NCBI RefSeq assembly: GCF_001896135.2
Contig: NZ_MPOH02000015.1
Span: 1,369,394 to 1,433,393, forward strand
Origin: Streptomyces phaeoluteigriseus
Lineage (GTDB): Bacteria; Actinomycetota; Actinomycetes; Streptomycetales; Streptomycetaceae
Length of the DNA stretch: 64,000 bases
Reading direction: 5' to 3'
Both the position numbers and the translations under genes were made by a program. Below the pieces are notes generated by a model, which saw nothing but the letters and a program-made list of their open reading frames with translations, did no database searches and was not told the DNA's origin. Positions 16,660 through 25,498 of the stretch are shown here, piece after piece. The stretch's first letter is position 1. Each line of letters starts with the position of its first letter.

Positions 16660-17835
16660 TCAGGTGCGGTAGGCGTAGTACGCGGCGGTCGGGTACGACG
16701 CGATGATGCTCGCCACCGACCTGCTGTAGGTGTTGGTGGAGTGGTACGTCAGGTACGGGACGCCCCGGCTGCGGGACGTGACGATCATGGTGTGGTCCTT
16801 GGAGCCGTCCTTGTCGAAGTCGACCTGGAGGACGTCGCCGACGTCCATCTGGTAGACGTTGGCGAGGCTGGTCGTCCGCTTGGAGTTCTGGGCGAACCAG
16901 GACCACTCGTTGACGCCGACGAACGAGTGCGACTGGATGTCGGCGTTGCCGAACCACCTGGTGTAGTCGTACACGTAGCCGGGGACGTGCTTCCAGCCGC
17001 CCGCCTTCAGGGCCTGGCTGACGAAGTTGGTGCAGTCGCCGCCCGCGCCCTGTCCGTTGAAGTCCGGGTAGGCGGAGTTGTAGTTCGACCAGTACTGCTT
17101 GGCGTACGTGGCCATCGCCTTGTAGTCCAGGCCGGCGGCGGTGAAGTTCTTCGCGTTCGCCGGGCCGGGGTACGAGGTCGACGCCTTGGGAGCCGACGGC
17201 GTGGTGCTGGTGGTGGTCGCCACCATGGGCGCGACGGACGGCCTGGCCGTCTGGTTCACCGCGAGGCCCTCGTCGGTGTCGCGGATGCCGGTCAGCTGCC
17301 AGTTGCCGTGGCGGTCGGCGGTGAACGTCAGCTCGTGGTGGGCCTGGAACCCGGTGGACTTCGGCTCGTCGCCGCGGACCTTCTCGTAGGTGAGGGTCGT
17401 GGTCTCGGTGACCGCGACCTTGGCCTTGCGGCCCTGCACGTTCGTGGCGTCCAGCGTGACGGCGGTGCTGCCCTTGCTGTACTTCTCGCCGAGCTGGGCC
17501 AGCCGCTCCTTGCGCCGGTCCAGCGAGGACAGGGTGGCGTCCTCGGTGCGGTTCTGCTTCGACGACAGCTTGACGTCACCGGAGAAGCCGTCGGTCAGCG
17601 GCTTCCCACGGTCGTCCTGCCGACCGTCGACCAGGGCTTCGGTGCGGTCGGTGAACACCGCGTCGGCGAGGCGCTGGAAGGTGGCCTTGGTTTTCGCGTC
17701 CACCTTGGGGTCGTCGACGACCGCCGCGCCGGCGCTCCAGTTGGGCAGCAGAGCCACGCCTGCCACGACGGAGGTGGCGGCCGCCCCGAGTATCGCGGCA
17801 CGGCGCCGCGTACGGCTCAATTTCCTTGACTTCAC
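16660..17835 (-). CDS. exported amidase-domain protein (Amidase_6 family)
   Basis: 391 residues. The N-terminus (RKLSRTRRRAAILGAAAT) has paired arginines before a hydrophobic stretch and may use Tat or Sec. Residues about 45-195 form a non-catalytic domain. The C-terminal roughly 170 residues match the putative amidase domain: catalytic Cys268 in GGDCTNFVSQAL and His348 in KDHTMIV, with NTYSRSVASI near the end. Family members resemble NlpC/P60-like cysteine amidases and may act on peptidoglycan or peptides. The GTG start has GGGG at good spacing. A deacetylase-like gene lies upstream on the same strand. Confidence 0.84.
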   Translation of the reverse strand: MKSRKLSRTRRRAAILGAAATSVVAGVALLPNWSAGAAVVDDPKVDAKTKATFQRLADAVFTDRTEALVDGRQDDRGKPLTDGFSGDVKLSSKQNRTEDATLSSLDRRKERLAQLGEKYSKGSTAVTLDATNVQGRKAKVAVTETTTLTYEKVRGDEPKSTGFQAHHELTFTADRHGNWQLTGIRDTDEGLAVNQTARPSVAPMVATTTSTTPSAPKASTSYPGPANAKNFTAAGLDYKAMATYAKQYWSNYNSAYPDFNGQGAGGDCTNFVSQALKAGGWKHVPGYVYDYTRWFGNADIQSHSFVGVNEWSWFAQNSKRTTSLANVYQMDVGDVLQVDFDKDGSKDHTMIVTSRSRGVPYLTYHSTNTYSRSVASIIASYPTAAYYAYRT

Positions 17836-17982
17836 GGTTGTTTCCCCTCTTGCCCCGGCGGCTGGATGCCGGGGTAGCGCATCTTTGCATGCCATGTGTG
17901 GCCCGTGTGAAGAGGGGGGCGGCCGGGCGGGCCAGGGAGTTATAGGACCGTCACTGCACAACCGCGTCGCGTGTCAACCCGG

Positions 17983-19266
17983 TTACTGGACGACGGTCGC
18001 CCAGTCCGGCGACTGGGCCGGGTCGAGGGTGCGCAGCCGTTCCAGCGTGGCGGGCTTCTGCACGTCCATCCAGTCGGCCAGCTCCTTGAAGGACACGCAC
18101 TTGACGTCCTTCTTGACGCACACGGTTTTGATGACCTCGTCGACGGCCTTCATGTAGATGCCGCCGTTCCACTCCTCGAAGTGGTTGCCGATGAACAGCG
18201 GGGCCCGGCTGCCGTAGTACACGCGGTCGAAGCCGGCCATGTAGGTGTCGAGGGTCTCCTGCTGCCACTGCGGGTACTTGGCCGGGTCGCCCTCGGTCTC
18301 GCCGTCGGACTGGTTGTAGAGGAAGTTGAAGTCCATGGAGAGGCCCTGGTACTTGCCACCCTCGTACGGGAGCATCTGGAGCGGGAAGTCCCAGATGCCG
18401 TCCTTCTTCGTGGGCCAGATCTGGAAGTCGCCGGCCGAGCTGGCGTCGTAGCGCCAGCCGTAGCTCTTGGCGGCCTTCAGCAGGTTGGCCTGTCCCTCCA
18501 GGCAGGGCGCGCGACCGCCGACGACCGCCTTCCTGATGTCGAAGGGCAGCGGGTCCATGTCGGTGTAGCCGGTGTTCGTCTTCCACTTCTCGGCGAACCC
18601 GAAGAACTGGTCGATCTCGCTCTTCCACTCCTCGACGCTCCAGTCGCCGCCACCCTTGGCGCCGCAGAAATGGCCGTTGAAGTGGGTGCCGATCTCGTTG
18701 CCCTCCTCCCAGGCCTTGCCGAGGTCCTCCAGCGTGGTGCGGACGTGCTCGTCGGTGGGGAAGCTGATCGCCGCCGAGCCCTTGGCGTGCTGCGGCGGCT
18801 CGTAGAGGTCGGCCTTGCTCTTGGGCAGCAGGTAGATGCCGGTGAGGAAGAAGGTCATGTGTGCGTCGTACTGCTTGGCCATCTCCCGGTAGTGGGTGAA
18901 CAGGCCGTCGTCGCCGGCCAGGGCGCCGTCCCAGGAGAAGACGACGAACTGGGGCGGCTTCTCACCCGGCTTGAGCGGCACGGCCTTCAGGCCGCCCTTC
19001 TGCGGGCCGGTGTACGAGGTGGAGCCGTCCCCCAGGACCTTGGTCCTGCCGTCCCACTCCGGCTCCTCGTCGGCCGTCGCCGTCGCCTGCTTGCCCTTGC
19101 CCGCGGACGCGGTCGGTGCGGTGTTGTCCGTGCGGCTCAGCACGAGATAGCCCACCAGCAGGGAGGTGACGACGAGGAAGGCCGCCACGGTCAGGAAACC
19201 CGGATGGGCGGCGGCGGGACGGTTCGTTGCCCGGGCCTTGCGGCGGCGGCCCGACGGTGGCGTCAT
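17983..19266 (-). CDS. membrane-anchored polysaccharide-deacetylase-like protein
   Basis: 427 residues. A single N-terminal anchor lies at about 24-44, then a linker and an extracellular NodB-like domain. The His pair is H195-x3-H199 in EIGTHFNGHFCG. The first motif, normally T-F-D-D-G, reads SWDGA around Asp113, so the likely base remains but the metal-binding second Asp is Gly. Later blocks (YDASSAGDFQIWP, PLFIGNHFEEWNGG) are conserved in Streptomyces homologues. It may be an active enzyme with altered metal site, or a binding protein for glycans. It lies 48 bases downstream of the PBP gene on the same strand and may be cotranscribed. Confidence 0.8.
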   Translation of the reverse strand: MTPPSGRRRKARATNRPAAAHPGFLTVAAFLVVTSLLVGYLVLSRTDNTAPTASAGKGKQATATADEEPEWDGRTKVLGDGSTSYTGPQKGGLKAVPLKPGEKPPQFVVFSWDGALAGDDGLFTHYREMAKQYDAHMTFFLTGIYLLPKSKADLYEPPQHAKGSAAISFPTDEHVRTTLEDLGKAWEEGNEIGTHFNGHFCGAKGGGDWSVEEWKSEIDQFFGFAEKWKTNTGYTDMDPLPFDIRKAVVGGRAPCLEGQANLLKAAKSYGWRYDASSAGDFQIWPTKKDGIWDFPLQMLPYEGGKYQGLSMDFNFLYNQSDGETEGDPAKYPQWQQETLDTYMAGFDRVYYGSRAPLFIGNHFEEWNGGIYMKAVDEVIKTVCVKKDVKCVSFKELADWMDVQKPATLERLRTLDPAQSPDWATVVQ

Positions 19267-19313
19267 GATCGGCTCATTCTCGAGGGGTTCGGGGACTGCG
19301 GTGCGGCCTGGGG

Positions 19314-21575
19314 TCAGCCGAGCGGGCTCATGGCTCTGGACCAGATGCCGTAGGGGACGCTGTCTTCCGCTGTGCCGTCGACGCCCTTCAACGGCAGCGG
19401 TTCGAGACTCTTCGCCAGATCGATGCGGTAGACGACGACGGCCGTGGAGACCGCCTTGTGCGTGCCGACGTACCAGGCGGACTTGTCGTCCTGGGTGGTG
19501 CCGGCCTTCCCCGCCACCTGGACGCCGTCGGGAGCCGCGTCGGGGTGGGCCGTGCGGAAGGAGTCGGTGAGCGCGGAGGTGACCGCCTCGGCCGTGTCGG
19601 CGCCGACCGCGCGGGCCGGTTTGGGCAGGTTCAGCGGGACCTTGCTGCCGTTGTGGGTGATCCGCCGTACGGAGTACGGCTCGGTGTGCTTGCCGGCCGC
19701 GGCGAAGGTGGAGTAGCCGCTGGCCATGCGGATGGCGCTCGGTGTGGAGCTGCCCTGCGTCATCCCGGGGACCTGGGCCCCGAGGCTGGAGGAGAGCAGT
19801 CCGGCCGCCTCGGCGGTGTCGCGCACCTTGTCCAGGCCGGTGTCCATGCCGAGCTGCATGAACGGCGTGTTCACCGAGAGGGCCAACGCCCGGTGCAGGG
19901 AGATCGGCCCGTAGGACTTGTCGTCGTCGTTGCTGGCCGCGACCTTCTTGCCGCTGCGGTCCCAGTACGGCCCCTCCGGCGTGGTCACCGGCACGTCGTC
20001 GTCGCCGTCGTAGACGGACTCCCCGGTGACCGGTGTGGCCTCGCCGTCCCGCGTCTTGTGGACGCCGTGCTCCAGCCCGGCCGCGTACACGAACGGCAGG
20101 AAGGCGGAGCCGGCCGGGACGGTGGTGGCGTTGGACTCGTTGTAGCCCTGCGTACGGTGGTCGGGGCCGCCGTAGACGGCGAGGATCCGTCCGTCGGCGG
20201 CCACGGAGGCGGCGCCGTAGTGGGCGGTCGCGGCGTTCTTCGGGTCGTCCTTCAGGGCCTTGTCGCGGGCCTTGGTGACGGCGTCGGTGAGTTTCGTCTC
20301 ACGGTCCTTCTCGAAGGTCGTGTAGATCTGGTAGCCGCCGAGGTCGAAGTCCTTGTCGCCGATCTTCGCGGACTTCTTGGCGTACTGGGAGGCGAGTTCG
20401 ACGAGGTAGTCGCTCTGCTCACCGGTGTCGTACATCGGATTGCTCTTGAGCGGTTCGGGGAATTTCCTGTACGTGGCCCGCTCGGCCTCGGAGAGTTTGC
20501 CGATGATGACCATCCGGTCCAGGGTCCAGGTCCAGCGCTCGACGACACGGGCGCGGTTGGCGCTGCTCAGGGTCGGGTCGTAGAGTCCGGCGCCCTTGAG
20601 GAGGGCGGCGAGGAAGGCGGCCTCGCTGGCGTTCAGCTCGCTGACGTCCTTGCCGTAGTAGGCCTGGGCGGCGCGCTGGATGCCGTACGTGCCACGGCCG
20701 AACCAGCTGGTGTTGAGGTAGCCCTCCAGGATGTCGTCCTTGCTCATCTGGTTGTCGAGCTTGAGGGCGATCATCGCTTCCGTGAACTTGCGCCGGACCG
20801 TCTGGCTCTGGTTCAGGTACACGTTCTTGACGTACTGCTGGGTGATCGTGGAGCCGCCCTGGGTGTCGCCCTGGCCGAGGGTGCGGAACAGGGCCCGGCT
20901 GATGCCCTTGAAGGAGATGCCGGGGTCGCTGTAGAAGCTCTCGTTCTCGGCGGCGAGAACGGCCCAGCGGACGTCCTCGGGGATGTCCTTGAGCGGCATC
21001 GCCTGCCGCTGCACCCAGCCGGTGCGGGCCATGGGTGTCCCGTCGGCCCAGAAGTACACGTTGTCCTGCTGGGTGGCGTAGGTGTTGAGGTCGTCCGGGA
21101 CGTCGGTGGCGGCGTAGGCGACGACCAGGAAGAGGCTGCTCAGGCCCAGGGTGGCGAGGACGCCCCCGAGCGACTGCCGCCAGGAGGGTGTCCAGCGGCG
21201 CCAGCCGGTCCGGCCGGGGCGGGGGTACTGCGGGCGCAGCCGGCGCGCGTACGGGGCGAGGAAGGCCGTGAGACGCGCGACGTACGGGGCGAGGACGGCG
21301 ACGAGGGGTGCCAGTCGGGGGCCGAAGGCGGCGGCGAGCCGGGAACGCACGGACGGGCGGGGGGCTTTTCTGCCCTTCCGCCGTTCTTCGGATATGGAGG
21401 GTACAGATATGGATGATTGACCCGATATGTCGGGATCATCCTCACTGCCCGGTATGCCCTCCGGTGGCACCCGCAGCTGCATGGTCTCGTCCGCCTTGAA
21501 AGAGGCGGGAACCTTCAACTGCATGGTGGCGTCGGCCGGCTCCTGGGGCTCCTCCCCCTGCCCCGCCTGGGTCAC
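19314..21575 (-). CDS. class A penicillin-binding protein with altered transpeptidase Ser motif
   Basis: 753 residues from the GTG at 21575, chosen because GGAGGGAGA stands six bases upstream. A longer frame to ATG 21692 lacks a ribosome binding site. The cytosolic tail has two copies of [DE]-x-TMQL-[KR]-VP (residues 15-37), then a Pro/Arg-rich stretch and one membrane span. The GT51 glycosyltransferase follows (LAAENESFYSDPG, GGSTITQQYVKN). In the transpeptidase, SVN and KAGTT motifs are present, but the active-site SxxK reads S490-A-F-L493, so the general-base Lys is missing. Glycan polymerisation should still work. Crosslinking by the usual acyl-enzyme route is doubtful. Confidence 0.9.
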   Translation of the reverse strand: MTQAGQGEEPQEPADATMQLKVPASFKADETMQLRVPPEGIPGSEDDPDISGQSSISVPSISEERRKGRKAPRPSVRSRLAAAFGPRLAPLVAVLAPYVARLTAFLAPYARRLRPQYPRPGRTGWRRWTPSWRQSLGGVLATLGLSSLFLVVAYAATDVPDDLNTYATQQDNVYFWADGTPMARTGWVQRQAMPLKDIPEDVRWAVLAAENESFYSDPGISFKGISRALFRTLGQGDTQGGSTITQQYVKNVYLNQSQTVRRKFTEAMIALKLDNQMSKDDILEGYLNTSWFGRGTYGIQRAAQAYYGKDVSELNASEAAFLAALLKGAGLYDPTLSSANRARVVERWTWTLDRMVIIGKLSEAERATYRKFPEPLKSNPMYDTGEQSDYLVELASQYAKKSAKIGDKDFDLGGYQIYTTFEKDRETKLTDAVTKARDKALKDDPKNAATAHYGAASVAADGRILAVYGGPDHRTQGYNESNATTVPAGSAFLPFVYAAGLEHGVHKTRDGEATPVTGESVYDGDDDVPVTTPEGPYWDRSGKKVAASNDDDKSYGPISLHRALALSVNTPFMQLGMDTGLDKVRDTAEAAGLLSSSLGAQVPGMTQGSSTPSAIRMASGYSTFAAAGKHTEPYSVRRITHNGSKVPLNLPKPARAVGADTAEAVTSALTDSFRTAHPDAAPDGVQVAGKAGTTQDDKSAWYVGTHKAVSTAVVVYRIDLAKSLEPLPLKGVDGTAEDSVPYGIWSRAMSPLG

Positions 21576-21812
21576 TATGTCTCCCTCCGCACTCGGTATT
21601 GCTCGCGTAGGCAGACGTACAGACGTACGAGGGTCTGACATGGTTGCCGTCGGAACGGCAGCAAACCCTGAATCCCCCAACCTCGCGGTCATCGCGGCGC
21701 CCTCAAATTACCAGCGCTCTTCGCAAGTTCTCCACATGAGGAAATCGACAGATGTGAACACCATCGAAACAGGGGGACCGACGTCCGCGCCGAGAGGGAT
21801 TAACCTTTCGGC

Positions 21813-22036
21813 ATGCCTCGCTACGAGTACCGCTGCCGGACCTGCGGCGACACCTTCGAACTCAGCCGTCCCATGGCGGAGTCCGCCGCGCCCGCCGACT
21901 GCCCCGCCGGCCACGACGACACGGTCAAACTCCTGTCCACCGTAGCCGTCGGCGGCACGGTCTCCGCCCCCGCACCCGGGGCGGGCGGCGGGGGCGGCGG
22001 GGGCGGGCTGTTGCGGCGGGGGCTGCTGGCGGCTGA
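21813..22036 (+). CDS. FmdB-like zinc-ribbon protein, 3' end probably damaged
   Basis: The N-terminal 50 residues are a typical FmdB regulatory zinc ribbon: MPRYEYRCRTCGDTFELSRP, then ADCPAGHDDTVKLLSTVAVGG. The usual Gly-rich tail ending in a CCGGGCCG-type cluster is absent in this frame. In the +1 frame the bases at 22008-22030 read GCCGGGCW, and in the third frame a TGA ends at 22036. In the actual frame no stop occurs until 23297, running over the convergent HAD gene. A length error in the G-run near 21985-22030 explains this best. The end coordinate is my estimate. Function is unknown. The protein is metal binding. Confidence 0.65.
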
Positions 22037-22064
22037 CGCCGGGCCTCGTCCGCCCGGTCCGGCC

Positions 22065-22874
22065 CTATCTCTCGCGGACGCCCTTCAGGAACTCCCGCAG
22101 GATCCGCTCCCCCGCCAGCACGCCGCGCTCGGGCAGCGCCGTGACCTGCGGTGCGGTCCAGGCCTCTTCGTGCAGCTCGCCGTGGCCGGGGCGCCAGCCC
22201 CGGTCCGACGCCAGCAGCAGATCGGCGTCGAGCAGGGAGTCACCGGCCGCCAGCGTCAGCTCGGCGCCGGTGCGCCGGGCCACCTCGCGCACGGCCGCGC
22301 CCTTGGTCAGCGGCTTCGGCACGGCGTAGATCTTGCGGCCCTGGAGCGACACGGTCCAGCCGCGGTTCTCCGCCCAGACCGCCAGCTCCTTCACCCACTC
22401 CTCGGGCAGCAGCTCGCGCTCCACCACCAGGTAGGCGAACAACTCCTCGGCGATGCGCTCCTTGCGCAGCCACAGCGGATCGGCGAAGGCCGCCAGGTGC
22501 GCCTGCACCTCCGCCAGCGGCGCGCACTCGTCGGCCAGCCGCGCGGTCACCACGGCCTGCCAGTCCGGGTCGGACACCCCGTCGACCAGCAGATGCCCGC
22601 CGTTGGCACAGATCGCGTACTTCGGCGGCGGGCCCGGCAGGCTGATGCGCTGGTACTGCTTGCGGGTCCGGGTCGTCGTCGGCACGAACACCGCCGCGTC
22701 CCCGAGGTCGGTCAGCAGCTGCGCCGCCGTCTCCGTCATGTACGACAGGGGCCGGCTCTCGTGCACCTCCACGCAGAGCAGCCGGGGCGCCCGGGCGTCC
22801 GGCATCGTCAGCGCGAGGGCCGCCGCGGAGTAGATGAGCGTACGGTCGAGGTCACTCGCCACCAGCACCGGCAT
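22065..22874 (-). CDS. HAD phosphatase of the Ter biosynthetic module
   Basis: 269 residues. Motif I is SDLDRTLIYS, with Asp8 and Asp10. Motif II is in VFVPTTTRTRKQYQRI, the lysine is in PKPLTKGAAVREVA, and motif IV is LAAGDSLLDADLL. This Cof-like HAD subtype is found with TerD systems and is predicted to dephosphorylate a nucleotide-derived intermediate. Its ATG overlaps the stop codon of the upstream fusion gene (TGATG), so the two are translationally coupled and likely form one functional unit. No separate ATP-grasp gene of the described module is seen in this window. Confidence 0.85.
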   Translation of the reverse strand: MPVLVASDLDRTLIYSAAALALTMPDARAPRLLCVEVHESRPLSYMTETAAQLLTDLGDAAVFVPTTTRTRKQYQRISLPGPPPKYAICANGGHLLVDGVSDPDWQAVVTARLADECAPLAEVQAHLAAFADPLWLRKERIAEELFAYLVVERELLPEEWVKELAVWAENRGWTVSLQGRKIYAVPKPLTKGAAVREVARRTGAELTLAAGDSLLDADLLLASDRGWRPGHGELHEEAWTAPQVTALPERGVLAGERILREFLKGVRER

Positions 22875-25321
22875 CAGACCGCCACCGCCTTGCCGTCGGA
22901 GCCGGTCGCGCCGCGCGTGTACTGCGGGTGGATCAGCCCCACGCAGGTGTACGGCAGATCACCGACCTCCTCCACCGGCACCCCGCGCTGCCCGGCGAGC
23001 AGCCGGACGTGGTCCAGGTCGGCGCCCGCCCCGGCCCGCGCCAGGATCTTCCACGGCACCCGGCGCAGCAGCACCCGGGTGGTCTCGCCGACGCCCGGCT
23101 TCACCAGGTTCACGTCGTGGATGCCGTACTCCTCGCTGATGCGCTCGACCGCGGCCCAGCCCTCCCAGGTCGGCTCCCGGTCCGCGGCCAACAGCTCCTT
23201 CACCGTGGCGTCCACGGCGTCCGCGACCTCGGGGAAGCGGGCCGAGACCGCGTCCAGGAAGGCGACCGACAGGTCCGCTCCGGCCAGCTCGCGGTAGAAC
23301 TTCGCGCCGTGGAAGTCGTCCGGGCCGACCAGGTCGGCGCGCAGCACGGTCCGCGAAATCAGACCGGACACCGTCGAGTTGAGGCAGGCGGAGGGGATCA
23401 GGAAGTCCTCGCGCGTGCCGTACGTCCGCACGCAGGACCCCGGGTCGGCCAGCACCGCGATCTCCGGGTCGAAGCCGGTCGCGCCGCCCGCCGCCTCGAA
23501 CTCCTCGACCGCGGCCGCCAGTTCCCGGGTGATGGCACCCTTGCCGGTCCAGCCGTCGACGAAGACGACGTCCGCCGGGTCGTGGTGCTCGGCCAGCCAG
23601 CGCAGCGCGTTGGCGTCGATGCCCCGGCCGCGGACGATCGACACCGCGTAGTGCGGCAGCTCCAGGCCGTGCCGGTGCTGGGCCCAGCGGCGCATCAGCA
23701 CACCGACCGGGGTGCCGGCGCGGGCCAGCGAGACGAGCACCGGCCGCGGGGACCGCTCGGCGATCACCAGTTCCGTCACGGCGCCGACCGCCTGCGCCAG
23801 CCGGGCGGCGGACGTCTCCAGGGCCGCGTGGAACAGCTCCTGGTAGTGCTCGCTGGGCTGGTACTCCACCGGCAGCGACTCCGCGTAATGTGCGCCGCCG
23901 CTCTGGATGGCCTCCTCGCGCTCCTCGGTCGGCGCCTCCAGCGTCACGTCCGAGAGGTCCTGGAGCAGCCAGCCGACCTCCTCCGGCGCGTACGAGGAGA
24001 AGTCGGGACCACGGAGGGGGTCGGGCAGCATGGCGGACCTTTCGGGTACGTACAGCGGCTCGGGGACGTACGAGGGCACGACCGCGAGGACGACGTGCGG
24101 GGTGTGCGCGGCGAGCCGGTCCAGGAGGCCGCCGGGGGCGTGCAGCGCGGGGGTGTCGGCGGCGGAGTCGACGACGGCCACGACGGCGTCGAAGCCGGCG
24201 CCCGCGACGTTGTAGGCGTAGCGCTCGCCGGGGCCGTCGGCCGGATCGTCGTGGGCGGGGAAGACGATCCGGCTGCGTATCGCGTAGCCCGGGTCGTCGA
24301 CCGCGAGGACGGGTGACCGGGTGGTGGTGGAGAAGCGCACCTCGGCGGCGGTGACCTGCTCCAGCTCACCGGCGAGCCGCAGGGGGGCGTACATCAGCTC
24401 CTCGAAGCCGAGGACGTGCACACGGCGTGCGCCCTCGGGCAGGGCCTCGGCGAGCCGCGCCGCCATCGCGGGCAGGGCACCCTCCAGCCGGACCCGGTGC
24501 TGCGGGGTGAAGCCGTGCCGGCCGCCGTCGGGGAGGCCGCGGGGCCAGCGGAGGTCGACCCGTGTGACGCGGCCGGTGGCGGGCTCCCCGGAGTCCGCCA
24601 TGACCGGCTCGTGCCGTGCGACCAGCTCCTGGCCCTTCTCCAGCACCCCCTCCGGGAGCCGGACCGTGCCCGAGGCCGCCGTCACGAGGTCGACGCGGGC
24701 GTCGATCTCGCGGGCGAAGGCCTCCAGGCGGCCCGCGTCGGCCGGGGAGCGCATGTCGACCAGGGCGACGACGACGTACCGGCGGCGCGGGTAGCGCTCG
24801 TGCAGGTCGCGGATGGTGTTCAGGACGGTGTTGCCGGTGGAGAACTCGTCGTCGACGAGCACCAGCGGACCGTCCCCGACGAGCAGCGCCGGGTCCTCCG
24901 GCAGCAGCAGGTGGGAGGTGGCGTGCGAGTGGGACTCCTCGAAGCCGCCCGCCGGGACGACGCCGGGGACGGGGCGCCGGGTGGAGTGCAGATAGGGCGC
25001 CCGGCCGACGCCGTCGGCGACGGAGTGGCCGAGGCCGGTGGCCGTCTCCGCGTACCCGAGGACGACGGCCTCGGCGGCCTCGGCGCCGAGCAGCTCGCCC
25101 ACCCGGCGGCCCAGGGCGAGGCCGTGGCCGTACACCACGGACGGCGACTGGGGCACGTGCTTGCCCAGCACGTTCGAGACGAGCAGGTGGGCCCGCCTGG
25201 GGTTGCGGCGCAGGGCCAGCCCGAGCAGGCCGGTCAGCTTGTCGTCGCCCACGAGCCGGACCCCGAGCCGCTCGGCGACCCAGCTCCCGGACCAGACCCC
25301 GTCGTTCACTGCCTTGTTCAT
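22874..25321 (-). CDS. PRTase-TRSP-StiP-PELOTA fusion protein of the Ter module
   Basis: 815 residues. Domain order: an N-terminal phosphoribosyltransferase, with PRPP loop VLVDDEFSTGNT at 154-165; a TRSP domain, with the name-giving TRSP tetrapeptide at 334-337; a second PRTase-like/StiP domain, with LVSLARAGTPVGV at 529-541, VFVDGWTGKGAI at 587-598 and Cys630; and a C-terminal PELOTA RNA-binding-like domain at about 733-800 (LVKPGVGETTRVLLRR, YTCVGLIHPQ). Comparative work on Ter systems describes these as parts of a pathway making a nucleoside-like metabolite, commonly as separate PRTase-TRSP and StiP-PELOTA proteins. Here they are one chain. The ATG has AGGGA upstream. The start is certain within a few codons. 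Confidence 0.88.
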   Translation of the reverse strand: MNKAVNDGVWSGSWVAERLGVRLVGDDKLTGLLGLALRRNPRRAHLLVSNVLGKHVPQSPSVVYGHGLALGRRVGELLGAEAAEAVVLGYAETATGLGHSVADGVGRAPYLHSTRRPVPGVVPAGGFEESHSHATSHLLLPEDPALLVGDGPLVLVDDEFSTGNTVLNTIRDLHERYPRRRYVVVALVDMRSPADAGRLEAFAREIDARVDLVTAASGTVRLPEGVLEKGQELVARHEPVMADSGEPATGRVTRVDLRWPRGLPDGGRHGFTPQHRVRLEGALPAMAARLAEALPEGARRVHVLGFEELMYAPLRLAGELEQVTAAEVRFSTTTRSPVLAVDDPGYAIRSRIVFPAHDDPADGPGERYAYNVAGAGFDAVVAVVDSAADTPALHAPGGLLDRLAAHTPHVVLAVVPSYVPEPLYVPERSAMLPDPLRGPDFSSYAPEEVGWLLQDLSDVTLEAPTEEREEAIQSGGAHYAESLPVEYQPSEHYQELFHAALETSAARLAQAVGAVTELVIAERSPRPVLVSLARAGTPVGVLMRRWAQHRHGLELPHYAVSIVRGRGIDANALRWLAEHHDPADVVFVDGWTGKGAITRELAAAVEEFEAAGGATGFDPEIAVLADPGSCVRTYGTREDFLIPSACLNSTVSGLISRTVLRADLVGPDDFHGAKFYRELAGADLSVAFLDAVSARFPEVADAVDATVKELLAADREPTWEGWAAVERISEEYGIHDVNLVKPGVGETTRVLLRRVPWKILARAGAGADLDHVRLLAGQRGVPVEEVGDLPYTCVGLIHPQYTRGATGSDGKAVAV

Positions 25322-25351
25322 GCGTCCCTATGTCGTGAGGAGGGTGGTTCC

Positions 25352-25487
25352 GTGGTGCGGTTCGTTCCGGTGGTGCGGTTCGTTCCGGTGGTGCGGTTCG
25401 TTCCGGTGGTGCGGTTCGTTCCGGTGGTGCTGTGATGCCGGTGGCGGTGGTGATGCCGGTGGCGGTGGTGATGCCGGTGGCGGTGGT
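25352..25487. repeat. two adjacent 18-base minisatellites
   Basis: Four perfect copies of GTGGTGCGGTTCGTTCCG occupy 25352-25423, with partial copies at each end. Three perfect copies of GATGCCGGTGGCGGTGGT follow at 25434-25487. Both have an 18-base period. They lie in the operon gap between the lyase and fusion genes. No gene is seen there. Confidence 0.9.
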
Positions 25488-25498
25488 GGTGCGGAGGT

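Noticed and set aside
21576..21692. Earlier ATG start for the class A PBP
   Set aside because: No ribosome binding site precedes ATG 21692 or the internal ATG, while the GTG at 21575 has a strong GGAGGGAGA.
22037..23297. Long extension of the FmdB-like frame
   Set aside because: It is antisense to the HAD and fusion genes, and its composition is that of a shadow frame.
25352..25487. CRISPR array
   Set aside because: The repeats are 18 bases long and directly abutting, with no spacers and no cas genes nearby.
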